Shown: positions 7,472 through 16,715, counted from the stretch's first letter. The stretch: DNA of 64,000 nt from Streptomyces griseus subsp. griseus (GCF_003610995.1 NZ_CP032543.1:6014001-6078000); one strand, 5' to 3'. Numbers and translations: made by a program. Notes: generated from the sequence alone by a model not told the origin.

Positions 7472-8154
7472 CGCCCGCAGGCTCCCTGCTCGTGGCCCAC
7501 GACCTGCGCAAGGCGTACGGCCCCACCAATGCCCTCGACGGCGCCGGCTTCTCCATCCACCCGGGCGAGGTCGTCGCCGTGATGGGCCCCTCGGGGTCCG
7601 GCAAGTCGACCCTCCTGCACTGTCTCGCCGGCATCGTGACGCCCGACTCGGGCTCGATCACCTACGGCGGTCGGGAGATGGCAGCCATGAACGACTCCCA
7701 GCGCAGCGCGTTGAGGCGCTCGGAGTTCGGGTTCGTCTTCCAGTTCGGCCAGTTGGTGCCCGAGCTGACCTGTGCCGAGAATGTGGCCCTGCCGCTGCGG
7801 CTGAACGGCGTCCGGCGCAAGGAGGCCGAGGGCGCCGCCCTGGCCTGGATGGAGCGCCTGGAGGTCGACGATCTGGCGGGCAAGCGGCCCGGCGAGGTCT
7901 CCGGCGGCCAGGGCCAGCGCGTCGCTGTGGCCCGCTCCCTGGTCACCAGCCCGCGGGTGCTGTTCGCGGACGAGCCCACCGGCGCCCTCGACTCCCTCAA
8001 CGGCGAACGCGTGATGGAACTGCTCACGGAGGCCGCCCGGTCCACCAACGCGGCCGTCGTCCTCGTCACGCACGAGACCCGGGTGGCCGCGTACTCCGAC
8101 CGCGAGATCGTCGTGCGGGACGGGAAGTCCCGGGACATGGAGCACGCCGTATGA
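7468..8154 (+). CDS. ABC transporter ATP-binding protein (MacB/LolD-type)
   Basis: A 228-residue ATPase. Walker A is GPSGSGKST at residues 40-48, the Q-loop lies in FVFQFGQLVPELT, the signature is VSGGQGQRVAVARSL, Walker B is VLFADEPTGALD, and the switch His is in VTHE. The ADEPTGALD form and the partner below place it in the MacB/FtsE/LolD branch, which powers mechanotransmission or extrusion rather than solute import. ATGA overlaps occur at both ends, with padR upstream and the permease downstream, so the three genes form one translationally coupled operon, as in PadR-controlled antibiotic-efflux cassettes. Confidence 0.92.
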   Translation: MTPAGSLLVAHDLRKAYGPTNALDGAGFSIHPGEVVAVMGPSGSGKSTLLHCLAGIVTPDSGSITYGGREMAAMNDSQRSALRRSEFGFVFQFGQLVPELTCAENVALPLRLNGVRRKEAEGAALAWMERLEVDDLAGKRPGEVSGGQGQRVAVARSLVTSPRVLFADEPTGALDSLNGERVMELLTEAARSTNAAVVLVTHETRVAAYSDREIVVRDGKSRDMEHAV

Positions 8155-10568
8155 GCCTCCCCGCATCGCCCACGGTTCCCCCGACCGAGGGCCCCTCGGA
8201 CTGGTACGCCGGGGAAGATCCCGAGGAAAAGCCCTCCAAGCTCCGGCAGTGGCCGGGAGACCTGGCCATGGGCCTCAAGTTCGCGTTCACCGGCGGCCGC
8301 GAGGGCTGGGTACGCGCCCTGCTCACCGGTGTCGGCGTGGGGCTCGGGGTGGCGCTACTGCTGCTCACCACCGCGATCCCGAACGCGATGCAGGCGCGGG
8401 AGGACCGCGAGTACGCGCGCATGGACGTGGCGATAGGCGACGCCGAGCCGGCCAAGTCCGACAGCACGGTGCTGGTCGCGAACGTCGACACCGAGTTTCG
8501 CGGCCTGGACGTACGCGGCCGCCAGCTGGAACCCGAGGGCCTGCGGGCACCGCTGCCGCCCGGGATCAAGAGATTCCCCGCACCCGGCGAGATGTTCGTA
8601 TCCCCCGCGCTCAAGGAACTGCTGGACTCCAAGGACGCCGAACTGCTGCGCGAACGGATCCCTTACCGCATCACCGGCAGCATCGGTGAGAGCGGTCTGA
8701 TCGGCTCGGCCGAACTCGCCTACTACACGGGCGGCCAGAGCCTGGCCGAGTTCGTCGATGACTCCGCCATCTCACGCATCGACACCTTCCGGGCGACGAA
8801 GGCGCCCTCGCAGGAGACGGATCCGGTCCTGCTCCTGCTCGTCCTCCTCGTCTTCGTGGTGCTGCTGATGCCGGTCGGCGTCTTCATCGCCACGGCCGTG
8901 CGCTTAGGCGGCGAGCGGCGCGACCGGAGGCTCGCCGCGCTCAGGCTCGTCGGCGCCGACAGCCGGATGACCCGCCGGATCGCGGCGGGCGAGGCACTCG
9001 GCGGCGCCCTTCTCGGGCTGGCTTTCGGCATCGGGTTCTTCCTGATCGGTCGCCAGGTCGCCGGCTCCGTCGAGCTCTTCGGGGTCAGCGTCTTCCCGAG
9101 CTACCTCGACCCGGCGCCCGCGCTCGCCGTCCTGATCGCCGTCGCGGTCCCGGCGGCGGCGGTCGCGGTGACGCTGCTGGCCCTGCGCGGAGTGGTCATC
9201 GAGCCGCTCGGCGTGGTGCGCACGACCAAGCCGGCGCGACGCCGGCTGTGGTGGCGGTTGCTGCTGCCGCTGGGCGGCCTCGGCCTGCTCGCCCCGATGA
9301 TCGGCCAGGGCGGCGGCAACGGCACATTCAACGAGTACATGGTCGCCGGTGGTGTCATCCTGCTCCTCGTCGGTGTCACCGCGCTGCTTCCCTGGGTCGT
9401 GGAAAATGTCGTGGGCCGCCTGAACTCGGGTCCGGTCTCCTGGCAGCTGGCCGTACGCAGGCTCCAGCTGAGCAGTGGCACCGCGGCCCGCATGGTCAAC
9501 GGCATCGCGGTGGCGGTGGCCGGAGCCATCGCTCTGCAGATGCTGTTCTCCGGCGTCCAGGACAACTTCACGGAGCCCACCGGCCAGGATGTCTCGCGCG
9601 CCCAGATGGAGGTCTCCATACCGAAGGGCGCCGCCCTCGCGGAGGCACAGCGCAAGCTCGCCGGCACCCCTGGTGTGCGCGGCGCCGTCGCGGTGTCCAC
9701 CACCTCGCTCGGTGCCGGCCGGGAGAACCCCGAGTCGTCCGTGGGACTCACCGTCGGCGACTGCGCCGCCCTGCGCGAGGTGGCGAAACTGCCATCATGC
9801 CGCGAGGGAGACGCATTTACCCTGCACGGATCCTGGCCCGACGGTGAGACCGTGAAGCTCGCCGAACCCGGCCGCGAACTCTTCGTCAACCCGACCATCG
9901 AAGGCTCCGGGAAGGGCACCGAGGCGGCATGGACGGTACCGCGGGACATCAAGAGGGCCGTCCCGTACAAGGGCCCGACGGGCTGGGAGCGGACCGGCTT
10001 CCTGATGACCACGAAGGCGTTGCCCACCGCAGTCGCCTCCGACATCAGCGGAGTGATTTACGTCAGACTCGACCGGTCGGCCCCGGAGGTGCACGAGGTG
10101 GTGCGCAACGCAGTCGCGGAGATACACCCGCTCGCCAGCCCCACGATCTACGCGCAGAACGAACGATCGCAGAGCTACGACTCCCTTCGCACCGGCCTCT
10201 TCGTCGGCGCGGCCTGCGTCCTCGCGCTGATCGGGGCGAGCCTGCTGGTCTCCCAGCTGGAACAACTGCGCGAGCGGAGGAAACTGCTGTCGGCGCTGGT
10301 CGCCTTCGGCACCCGGCGCCGCACGCTGAGCCTGTCGGTGCTCTGGCAGACCGCGATCCCGGTCGCCCTGGGCCTGGCCCTGGCCCTGATCATGGGCCTC
10401 ACCCTGGGCAGCGTCCTTCTCAAGATGACGGACACCGCGATCAGCGTGGACTGGACGAGCGTGCTGGCCATGACAGCCATCGGCGCAGCAGCGGTCCTGG
10501 CCGTAACAGCTCTCAGTATCCCCCCGCTACTCCGCCTGATGCGCCCGGACGGCCTGCGCACGGAGTAA
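8151..10568 (+). CDS. FtsX-like ABC transporter permease (contains a TTA codon)
   Basis: An 805-residue permease with two FtsX-type modules. A transmembrane segment lies near residues 55-78, followed by an extracellular loop, then three helices around residues 222-350, further helices around 365-425 and 455-475, a large extracellular domain, and a final FtsX module near 680-800. It partners the ATPase encoded immediately upstream (ATGA overlap). Codon 252 (8904-8906) is TTA, giving the operon two bldA-dependent codons. Such two-gene systems commonly confer export or resistance to peptides, antibiotics or lipids; the cargo is not visible. Confidence 0.88.
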   Translation: MSLPASPTVPPTEGPSDWYAGEDPEEKPSKLRQWPGDLAMGLKFAFTGGREGWVRALLTGVGVGLGVALLLLTTAIPNAMQAREDREYARMDVAIGDAEPAKSDSTVLVANVDTEFRGLDVRGRQLEPEGLRAPLPPGIKRFPAPGEMFVSPALKELLDSKDAELLRERIPYRITGSIGESGLIGSAELAYYTGGQSLAEFVDDSAISRIDTFRATKAPSQETDPVLLLLVLLVFVVLLMPVGVFIATAVRLGGERRDRRLAALRLVGADSRMTRRIAAGEALGGALLGLAFGIGFFLIGRQVAGSVELFGVSVFPSYLDPAPALAVLIAVAVPAAAVAVTLLALRGVVIEPLGVVRTTKPARRRLWWRLLLPLGGLGLLAPMIGQGGGNGTFNEYMVAGGVILLLVGVTALLPWVVENVVGRLNSGPVSWQLAVRRLQLSSGTAARMVNGIAVAVAGAIALQMLFSGVQDNFTEPTGQDVSRAQMEVSIPKGAALAEAQRKLAGTPGVRGAVAVSTTSLGAGRENPESSVGLTVGDCAALREVAKLPSCREGDAFTLHGSWPDGETVKLAEPGRELFVNPTIEGSGKGTEAAWTVPRDIKRAVPYKGPTGWERTGFLMTTKALPTAVASDISGVIYVRLDRSAPEVHEVVRNAVAEIHPLASPTIYAQNERSQSYDSLRTGLFVGAACVLALIGASLLVSQLEQLRERRKLLSALVAFGTRRRTLSLSVLWQTAIPVALGLALALIMGLTLGSVLLKMTDTAISVDWTSVLAMTAIGAAAVLAVTALSIPPLLRLMRPDGLRTE

Positions 10569-10570
10569 CC

Positions 10571-10894
10571 CAGGCGGACGACGTCGACTTCGAGAAGGAA
10601 GTCGTCCATGCTCGACGGCAGATCAGGACGGTGCGAGCGAAACTGTGCTTCGCGCTTCCGAAGGGCCGCAAGGTCCGGGACGTGCCGCTGCCGGCCGGCG
10701 TGGCCCGAGCCGTCCGACAGCATATGGAGCAGTTCGCGCCGGTGCCGGTCACGCTGCCCTGCGCGCACGGGGAAGCGCCACCATCGACGCGATCTTCGTG
10801 TGGCCGCGACCGTCCGCCGGGCCCGTGGCTCGTAGCCCGCCGCAGGCCCAAAGTCCCAGAGACGTCCCAGACATGCCGCCGCACCCCACCCTGA
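10571..10894 (+). pseudogene. Remnant of a phage-type tyrosine integrase
   Basis: Directly behind the permease stop the frame reads DVDFEKEVVHARRQI, then ALPKGRKVRDVPLPAGVARAV and PVPVTLPC. This is the beta-sheet region that precedes the second catalytic Arg in actinomycete tyrosine site-specific recombinases. The N-terminal domain and the C-terminal HxxR and Tyr segments are missing, so it cannot be active. It marks a past integration or deletion between the permease and the conserved core region. Confidence 0.6.
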
Positions 10895-10925
10895 CCCGCT
10901 GAAGGGCAGGTCAGACGGGGTGCGG
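10879..10925 (-). terminator. Hairpin downstream of the XRE-MurA gene
   Basis: Outer arms CCGCACCCC and GGGGTGCGG enclose an inner pair CTGACC/GGTCAG. It lies 14 bp past the stop codon at 10939, as expected for a factor-independent terminator without a U-run, which is usual in Streptomyces. Confidence 0.65.
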
Positions 10926-10938
10926 CAGCATCCTCGTA

Positions 10939-12468
10939 TCAGATGTCCCGGAAGATCTCGATCTGCGCCCCCACCGAGTTGAGCCGCTCCGCCAGCTCCT
11001 CGTAACCCCGGTTGATGACATAGACGTTGCGCAGTACGGAGGTGCCCTCGGCCGCCATCATCGCCAGCAGCACCACCACGGCGGGCCGCAGAGCGGGTGG
11101 GCACATCATTTCGGCGGCGCGCCAGCGGGTGGGGCCCTCGACCAGGACGCGGTGGGGGTCGAGGAGTTGGAGGCGGCCGCCGAGGCGGTTGAGGTCGGTG
11201 AGGTAGATCGCGCGGTTGTCGTAGACCCAGTCGTGGATCAGGGTCTGGCCGTGCGCGGAGGCCGCGATCGCCGCGAAGAACGGCACGTTGTCGATGTTGA
11301 GGCCGGGGAACGGCATCGGGTGGATCTTGTCGATCGGGGCCTCCAGCTTGGAGGGCCGGACCGTCAGGTCCACCAGCCGGGTGCGGGCGTTGTCGGCCGC
11401 GTACTCCGGGGTGCGGTCGCAGTCGACGCCCATCTCCTCCAGGACCGCGAGTTCGATCTCCAGGAACTCGATCGGCACCCGGCGGATGGTGAGTTCGGAC
11501 TCGGTGACCACCGCGGCGGCCAGCAGGCTCATCGCCTCGACCGGGTCCTCGGAGGGGGAGTAGTCCACGTCCACGTCGATCTGCGGGACCCCGTGCACGG
11601 TGAGGGTCGTCGTGCCGATGCCGTCGACCCGTACGCCCAGCGCCTCCAGGAAGAAGCAGAGGTCCTGGACCATGTAGTTGGAGGAGGCGTTGCGGATGAC
11701 CGTCGTGCCGTCGTGGCGGGCGGCGGCCAGCAGGGCGTTCTCGGTCACGGTGTCGCCGCGCTCGGTCAGCACGATGGGGCGGCCGGGGGAGACCGAGCGG
11801 TCCACCTGGGCGTGGTACAGCCCCTCCGTGGCGGCGATCTCCAGGCCGAACCGGCGCAGCGCGATCATGTGCGGCTCGATCGTGCGGGTGCCCAGGTCGC
11901 AGCCGCCCGCGTACGGCAGCGTGAACTGCTCCATCCGGTGCAGCAGCGGGCCCAGGAACATGATGATGGAGCGGGTGCGGCGCGCGGCGTCGGCGTCGAT
12001 CGCCTCCATCTCCAGCTGCGCGGGCGGCACGATCTCCAGGTCCACGCCGTCGTTGACCCAGCGGGTGCGCACCCCGATGGAGTTCAGCACCTCCAGGAGG
12101 CGGAAGACCTCCTCGATCCGGGCCACCCGGCGCAGGACCGTACGGCCCTTGTTGAGCAGCGAGGCGCACAGCAGCGCGACGCAGGCGTTCTTGCTGGTCT
12201 TGACGTCGATGGCGCCGGAGAGGCGACGGCCGCCGACGACCCGCAGATGCATGGGCCCGGAGTAACCGAGCGACACGATCTCGCTGTCGAGAGCTTCGCC
12301 GATACGGGCGATCATCTCAAGGCTGATGTTCTGGTTGCCGCGCTCGATGCGGTTGACGGCGCTCTGGCTGGTGCCGAGAGCCTCGGCCAGCTGTGTCTGT
12401 GTCCAGCCCCGGTGCTGCCGGGCGTCACGGATGAGCTTGCCGATGCGTGCGAGGTAGTCGTCTGACAT
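10939..12468 (-). CDS. MurA-like enolpyruvyl transferase with N-terminal XRE helix-turn-helix
   Basis: 509 residues in two parts. Residues 6-62 are a complete XRE/Cro helix-turn-helix (WTQTQLAEALGTSQSAVNRIERG). Residues 75-509 are an EPSP/MurA inside-out barrel. The PEP-binding Lys (K93 in TSKNA) and the loop Cys that bonds PEP (C190 in GGCDLGTRTIEPH) are present. The segment matching the catalytic-Asp region reads FPGLNID (387-393), not the usual FPTD, so the general base may be shifted or lost. It is about 90 residues longer than ordinary MurA. Family knowledge: Streptomyces carry this paralogue beside aconitase. It may be an active UDP-GlcNAc enolpyruvyl transferase, a substrate-sensing repressor, or both. 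Confidence 0.88.
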   Translation of the reverse strand: MSDDYLARIGKLIRDARQHRGWTQTQLAEALGTSQSAVNRIERGNQNISLEMIARIGEALDSEIVSLGYSGPMHLRVVGGRRLSGAIDVKTSKNACVALLCASLLNKGRTVLRRVARIEEVFRLLEVLNSIGVRTRWVNDGVDLEIVPPAQLEMEAIDADAARRTRSIIMFLGPLLHRMEQFTLPYAGGCDLGTRTIEPHMIALRRFGLEIAATEGLYHAQVDRSVSPGRPIVLTERGDTVTENALLAAARHDGTTVIRNASSNYMVQDLCFFLEALGVRVDGIGTTTLTVHGVPQIDVDVDYSPSEDPVEAMSLLAAAVVTESELTIRRVPIEFLEIELAVLEEMGVDCDRTPEYAADNARTRLVDLTVRPSKLEAPIDKIHPMPFPGLNIDNVPFFAAIAASAHGQTLIHDWVYDNRAIYLTDLNRLGGRLQLLDPHRVLVEGPTRWRAAEMMCPPALRPAVVVLLAMMAAEGTSVLRNVYVINRGYEELAERLNSVGAQIEIFRDI

Positions 12469-12479
12469 GACGGCAGGTT

Positions 12480-12495
12480 ATCTCAGATATGAGAT
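12480..12495. promoter_or_regulatory. Palindrome ATCTCA-GATA-TGAGAT just upstream of XRE-MurA
   Basis: A perfect 16-bp inverted repeat starting 12 bases upstream of the start codon at 12468, overlapping where the ribosome site or promoter would lie. It has the same half-site and spacing (ATCTC-N6-GAGAT) as the palindrome in front of aconitase. It may be the autoregulatory operator of the XRE domain, or a site for a MarR-type regulator. Confidence 0.6.
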
Positions 12496-12725
12496 GAGGC
12501 TGATGTGGGGATGTGCCATTCGAGTGACGGCCGTGCAACCGTTCGGGAGGGCTTCGCACCGCTCCGCTCGCGGAACGTGCGACGTGCCCGCGCCGCCATC
12601 GTCCCCCGAGTGGGGCGACCGGGCACGGAGCGCGCCGCCGTACGGGGCGTGGCCCGGCTCGGCCGGGAGGCCCGCGCGTCGTCCGACGCCGGCCGGACGG
12701 GCCCGGGCCAGGGCCGTGGCGGGCG

Positions 12726-13580
12726 TCAGACCGCCCGTCCCGCCAGCCACTCCAGCGCCTCCGCGCCCGCGCCGAGCACGGAGATGTGGCCGTCGCCCGG
12801 GCGCACCCGCAGTTCGGCCGTCGGGCAGCGGTCGGCGAGCCAGCGGCTGTGGGCTGCCGGGGCTATCCGGTCCTGGCCGCCGTGGAGCAGGAGCAGGGGC
12901 GCGGTGATCCGTACGGGGTCGAAGCCCCACGGTGCGACGTACGCGAGGTCGTCGGCGATCAGGGCGTCCGGACCGGCCTCCAGGGCGGGCCCCACCACCT
13001 GGTCGAACCAGGACCAGTCGCCGGCCAGCGCATCGCGGTCGGCGTCGGTGAACATCTCCGGGTCGTACCCGGCGCCCGCCTCGTACGCCCTCTTCGCCTC
13101 CCGCCCCGCGGCGGCCGCCCGCAGCGAGGCCGCCGAGGACGGCACCATGCCCGCGTACCAGTCGAGTCCCTCGGCGCCGTACGGCGCGAGTCCCGCGGCC
13201 GTCACCACCCCCACGACCCGGTCGGGCAGCAGCGCACCGCAGGCCAGCGCGTGCGGGCCGCCGCCGGAGTGGCCGAGGACGGCGAAGCGGTCGATGCCGA
13301 GCGCGTCGGCGACCGCCCCCGCGTCGGCGGCGGCCGACGCCACATCCCGGCCGGGCAGCGGGGACGAACCGCCGTAGCCGGGACGGTCGTACGAGACCCA
13401 GCGGATGCCCAGCCCCTCGGCGGCGGCGAAGAGCGGCGCGGGCGGCGAGCCGATGTTCGGCGTGCCGTGGTGCCAGAGCACCACGAGTCCGTCGCCGGAG
13501 GAGCCGCCTTCGCCGCCCGTGTCGTACACATGGAGCCCCCGGCCGTCCTCCAGCCGCAGATCGCTCTCCTCGACCCTCAC
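12726..13580 (-). CDS. Alpha/beta hydrolase
   Basis: A 284-residue alpha/beta-hydrolase. The oxyanion region reads HHGTPNIGSP, the strand-helix elbow GHSGGGPHAL carries the nucleophilic Ser, the acid lies in LLLHGGQDRIAP, and the His in GDGHISVL. No signal peptide, so it is cytosolic. The start is the GTG at 13580, which has GGAGGGG about eight bases upstream; a longer start at 13619 lacks similarity. The substrate is unknown; the family includes esterases, haloperoxidase-like proteins and lactonases. It is divergent from the secreted hydrolase at 13776 and stands alone. Confidence 0.85.
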   Translation of the reverse strand: MRVEESDLRLEDGRGLHVYDTGGEGGSSGDGLVVLWHHGTPNIGSPPAPLFAAAEGLGIRWVSYDRPGYGGSSPLPGRDVASAAADAGAVADALGIDRFAVLGHSGGGPHALACGALLPDRVVGVVTAAGLAPYGAEGLDWYAGMVPSSAASLRAAAAGREAKRAYEAGAGYDPEMFTDADRDALAGDWSWFDQVVGPALEAGPDALIADDLAYVAPWGFDPVRITAPLLLLHGGQDRIAPAAHSRWLADRCPTAELRVRPGDGHISVLGAGAEALEWLAGRAV

Positions 13581-13775
13581 TCCGCCACCCCTCCACCACG
13601 CAGCACGTATCCGCCGCACGACCCTACCGACCGCCTCCGACAGAGGCCCCGGCGATCACTCCGCTCTCGGAGGCAACCCAGAGGTTCGACTCCCCGTCTC
13701 GATGTCCGAGAGCGCGTTCGACCCGGAGCAGACCACCGGAACGGGCGCGCGGGTGACCAGGGTTGAGGAGGAGCT

Positions 13776-16565
13776 TTGATACGTGGCCGGAGAGCATGGG
13801 CCACCGCGATAGCGGTGCTGACGGTGGCGGGGGTGGCGCCTACGGGGGCGTACGCCGCCCCGGCGCCGCCGGAGATACCCGGCGCCACCGCGACACCCCA
13901 TGCGGGCGACGCGCTGCCGCCCGGCTGGCGCATCGCCGGTGAGAACGGGCGCAGCCACCTGGAGTGGCGTGCGCCCGAGCCGGTCCCCATGGGCGACGCC
14001 CGCGTGGAGTTCCGCGCGAACGGCGAACTCGTGGGCGTACCCGAACCGCAGGACGACGGCCGGACCTTCCGGCTCCCCATCGACGAGGTCCGCACCGCCG
14101 ACCTCGGTGACCTCGCGGTCGAGGCGGCCGGGCGCCGACTCGACCAGGCCCCGGGCGCGGGCGCGCACCGCAAGGCCAAGCCGCCCGCCCCGAAGCTCCC
14201 GCCCAAGCTGCCCGCGGGGGCCGTCGACCCGGGCAAGCCCGGCACGTACGCCACCACCACCGGCGAGTACAGCCTCGCCTCCGTCAGGCTCCCCGGCTTT
14301 CCCGCACCGGTCGAGATGCGCGGAGTCGTCGTCGCCCCGAAGAAGGCGCCCGGCAAGCGCCCCATCGCCCTCTTCCTGCACGGCCGCCACTCCACCTGCT
14401 ACGTCCCCGGCAAGAGCGGGGAGGTCTCCGGCGACTGGCCCTGCGCCAAGGGCAGCAAGCCGATCCCCAGCCACCGGGGCTATCTGCGCGACCAGAAGCT
14501 GCTGGCCTCGCAGGGGTACGTGACCGTCTCCATCTCCGCCAACGGCATCAACGGCCAGGACTGGAACGCCGAGGACGGCGGTGCGCAGGCCCGCTCCTCG
14601 CTGATCCGCAACCACCTCGGCCGCTGGGCCGACTGGGCCGCCAAGCCCGCCTCCGCGCCCGCCGCCGTACGCAAGGGCCCGAAGGCCGACCTGTCCCGGG
14701 TGCTCCTCGTCGGGCACTCGCGCGGCGGTGAGGGCGTCAACCGCGCGGTGATGGACAGCCTGTACAAGCCGCCGGCCGCCCAGGACGGCTACCGCTCCAA
14801 GGCCCGCTGGAACATCCGCGGCACCGTCCACATCGGCCCCACCATCTTCGGCCAGAACCCGGTGCCGGACGTCCCCTCACTGACGATCCTGCCCGGCTGC
14901 GACGGTGACGTCTCCGACCTCCAGGGCCAGGTGTTCACGGACGGCACCCGGGGTGTCAGCCGGGGCAAGGCCCTGCACAGCTCGGTCTACATGGTCGGTG
15001 CCAACCACAACTACTTCAACACCGAGTGGACGCCCGGCCAGGCCGAGGCCCCGGCCGACGACGACTTCTGGCACGAGCCCGAGTCGCCCGACCCGCTCTG
15101 CTCGCCCGGCGCCGCCGGACGGCTCTCGGCCAACCAGCAGCACAAGGCGGGCGCGACCTACATCGCCGCCGCCGCACGGCTGTTCGTCGGCGGTGACGAC
15201 CGCGTACGCCAGCTCGTCGACGGCACCGGCCGCCGCGCCCCCTCCGCCGACCCCGCCCGGGTGCTGACCCACGCGGTCGGCGGCAACCGGGGCGCCGGCT
15301 TCCTTCCCGACGACCCGCAGGGCGGGCCCAAGGTCGGCGGCGCCCGGCTGTGCGACGCCGTCGCCCCCGGCCGCTCCGCCTGCCTGGGCGAGAAGGACCC
15401 CGGCTCCTCGCCGCACTTCGCCCAGTGGCGCCCCGAGCACGAGGCCGGCCGCCGCGCGGTCGCCCTGGACTGGAAGAAGCCGGGCACCATCGCCCGTGTC
15501 ACCCCGAAGAAGCCGGTCTCGGTCAAGGGCGCGAAGAGCCTCGCGCTCCGCGTCGCCGTACCGCCGAACACCGGCGGCACCCGCTTCGACGTCCACGTCA
15601 AGGACGCCAAGGGCAAGCGGGCCAAGCTGGGCAGCGTCAAGATCGACGGGCTGCCCGGCACCGACCGCACCAGCTCGTACTGGGCCCAGGAGGTCCGTGT
15701 CCCGCTGACCGCCGCCGTCCGCGCCAAGCTCGACCTGGGCAGGATCGCGTCCCTGGAGCTGACCCCGAAGTCCGCCTCCGGCAAGGCGCTGCTGATGGAC
15801 GCCTGGTCGTGGAAGCCGGGCACCCCCGCGGTGAAGGCCGCTCCGCTCGCCCGCGTCGACATCGGCCGCCTCACGGTCAAGGAGGGCGACTCCGGCTTCC
15901 GTACGTACCAGGTGCCGGTCCGTACCACCGGCAAGAACGCCGGAGCGGTCCGGCTGTACGTCGTCGACCCCGACACCGGCAAGTCGGTCGGCCGCCTGGT
16001 CAAGGTCGGCCCCGGTACCGCCGGGATCAACGTCAGGGTGAAGGTCGAGGGCAACAAGCGTTACGGCTGGGACAAGGCCTACGACATCCTCGTCAAGGCC
16101 GTCCGCGGCACGGTCATCGGCGCCGACGCCGGTGGCGTACTCGCCGAGAACGACGACCCGATGCCGAAGGTGACCGTCACGCCGGTGGCCGACGACGTCA
16201 CCGAGGGCTCGCCGCTGACGTGGCGGATCTCCCTCTCGGAGAAGGCGGACGTCGACATCTGGACCGTTGCCCAGCTGATCCCCGTCCCCGACGGCCGCCC
16301 GGAGCTGTCCACGGCCGACGTCGACCAGGAGTGGCTGTCGCAGCTCGTCGAGGAGGTCCCGAACCCCGCGATCCCGCTCTCGAAGGTCGAGTACGGGACG
16401 CTGTGGACGACGGTCGAGGCAGGCCGGACCTCCGCTGACCTCACCGTTCCGACCATCCGTGACCAGGTGAAGGAGCCGACCGAGTACGTCCGCCTCCAGC
16501 TGACGGACGAGGAGGACGCGCCGCTGGGCCCGCCCTTCGAGGGCACGGTTCGCGACACGCCGTAA
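13776..16565 (+). CDS. Large secreted alpha/beta-hydrolase with C-terminal Calx-beta-like domains
   Basis: 929 residues with a signal peptide ending near AYA-AP (residue 28). An alpha/beta-hydrolase core spans about residues 150-490: LFLHGRHSTCY around the oxyanion hole, GHSRGGEGVNRA with the nucleophilic Ser, and GANHNYFNTEW with the likely catalytic His. Around 500-690 a beta-rich jelly-roll-like segment follows, and near 690-929 come two domains with Calx-beta features (VKEGDSGFRTYQVPV, VTEGSPLTWRISLS). The start is TTG at 13776 directly behind GAGGAGGAG. A secreted esterase or depolymerase is likely; the substrate is not known. Confidence 0.75.
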   Translation: MIRGRRAWATAIAVLTVAGVAPTGAYAAPAPPEIPGATATPHAGDALPPGWRIAGENGRSHLEWRAPEPVPMGDARVEFRANGELVGVPEPQDDGRTFRLPIDEVRTADLGDLAVEAAGRRLDQAPGAGAHRKAKPPAPKLPPKLPAGAVDPGKPGTYATTTGEYSLASVRLPGFPAPVEMRGVVVAPKKAPGKRPIALFLHGRHSTCYVPGKSGEVSGDWPCAKGSKPIPSHRGYLRDQKLLASQGYVTVSISANGINGQDWNAEDGGAQARSSLIRNHLGRWADWAAKPASAPAAVRKGPKADLSRVLLVGHSRGGEGVNRAVMDSLYKPPAAQDGYRSKARWNIRGTVHIGPTIFGQNPVPDVPSLTILPGCDGDVSDLQGQVFTDGTRGVSRGKALHSSVYMVGANHNYFNTEWTPGQAEAPADDDFWHEPESPDPLCSPGAAGRLSANQQHKAGATYIAAAARLFVGGDDRVRQLVDGTGRRAPSADPARVLTHAVGGNRGAGFLPDDPQGGPKVGGARLCDAVAPGRSACLGEKDPGSSPHFAQWRPEHEAGRRAVALDWKKPGTIARVTPKKPVSVKGAKSLALRVAVPPNTGGTRFDVHVKDAKGKRAKLGSVKIDGLPGTDRTSSYWAQEVRVPLTAAVRAKLDLGRIASLELTPKSASGKALLMDAWSWKPGTPAVKAAPLARVDIGRLTVKEGDSGFRTYQVPVRTTGKNAGAVRLYVVDPDTGKSVGRLVKVGPGTAGINVRVKVEGNKRYGWDKAYDILVKAVRGTVIGADAGGVLAENDDPMPKVTVTPVADDVTEGSPLTWRISLSEKADVDIWTVAQLIPVPDGRPELSTADVDQEWLSQLVEEVPNPAIPLSKVEYGTLWTTVEAGRTSADLTVPTIRDQVKEPTEYVRLQLTDEEDAPLGPPFEGTVRDTP

Positions 16566-16581
16566 CCCGTCCCCTGCACCG

Positions 16582-16619
16582 GCTCCGGCCCCTCCGCGAC
16601 CGTGCGGTGGGGCCGGAGC
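16582..16619 (+). terminator. Terminator hairpin after the secreted hydrolase
   Basis: An 11-bp perfect stem, GCTCCGGCCCC paired with GGGGCCGGAGC, enclosing 16 bases. It starts 17 bp past the stop codon of the secreted hydrolase. Confidence 0.7.
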
Positions 16620-16715
16620 TCTGTCCGCGGTGGGCGTACCCATCCTTTGCGGCAGCGCGGGTAGGAGCGCACAGGGGCACCTGGGCATGACCGAGCGGCG
16701 GCTATGTACTAGAGT

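Noticed and set aside
10939..12468. Assignment as the essential housekeeping MurA
   Set aside because: The XRE fusion and altered catalytic segment mark it as the paralogue; the housekeeping copy should lie elsewhere.
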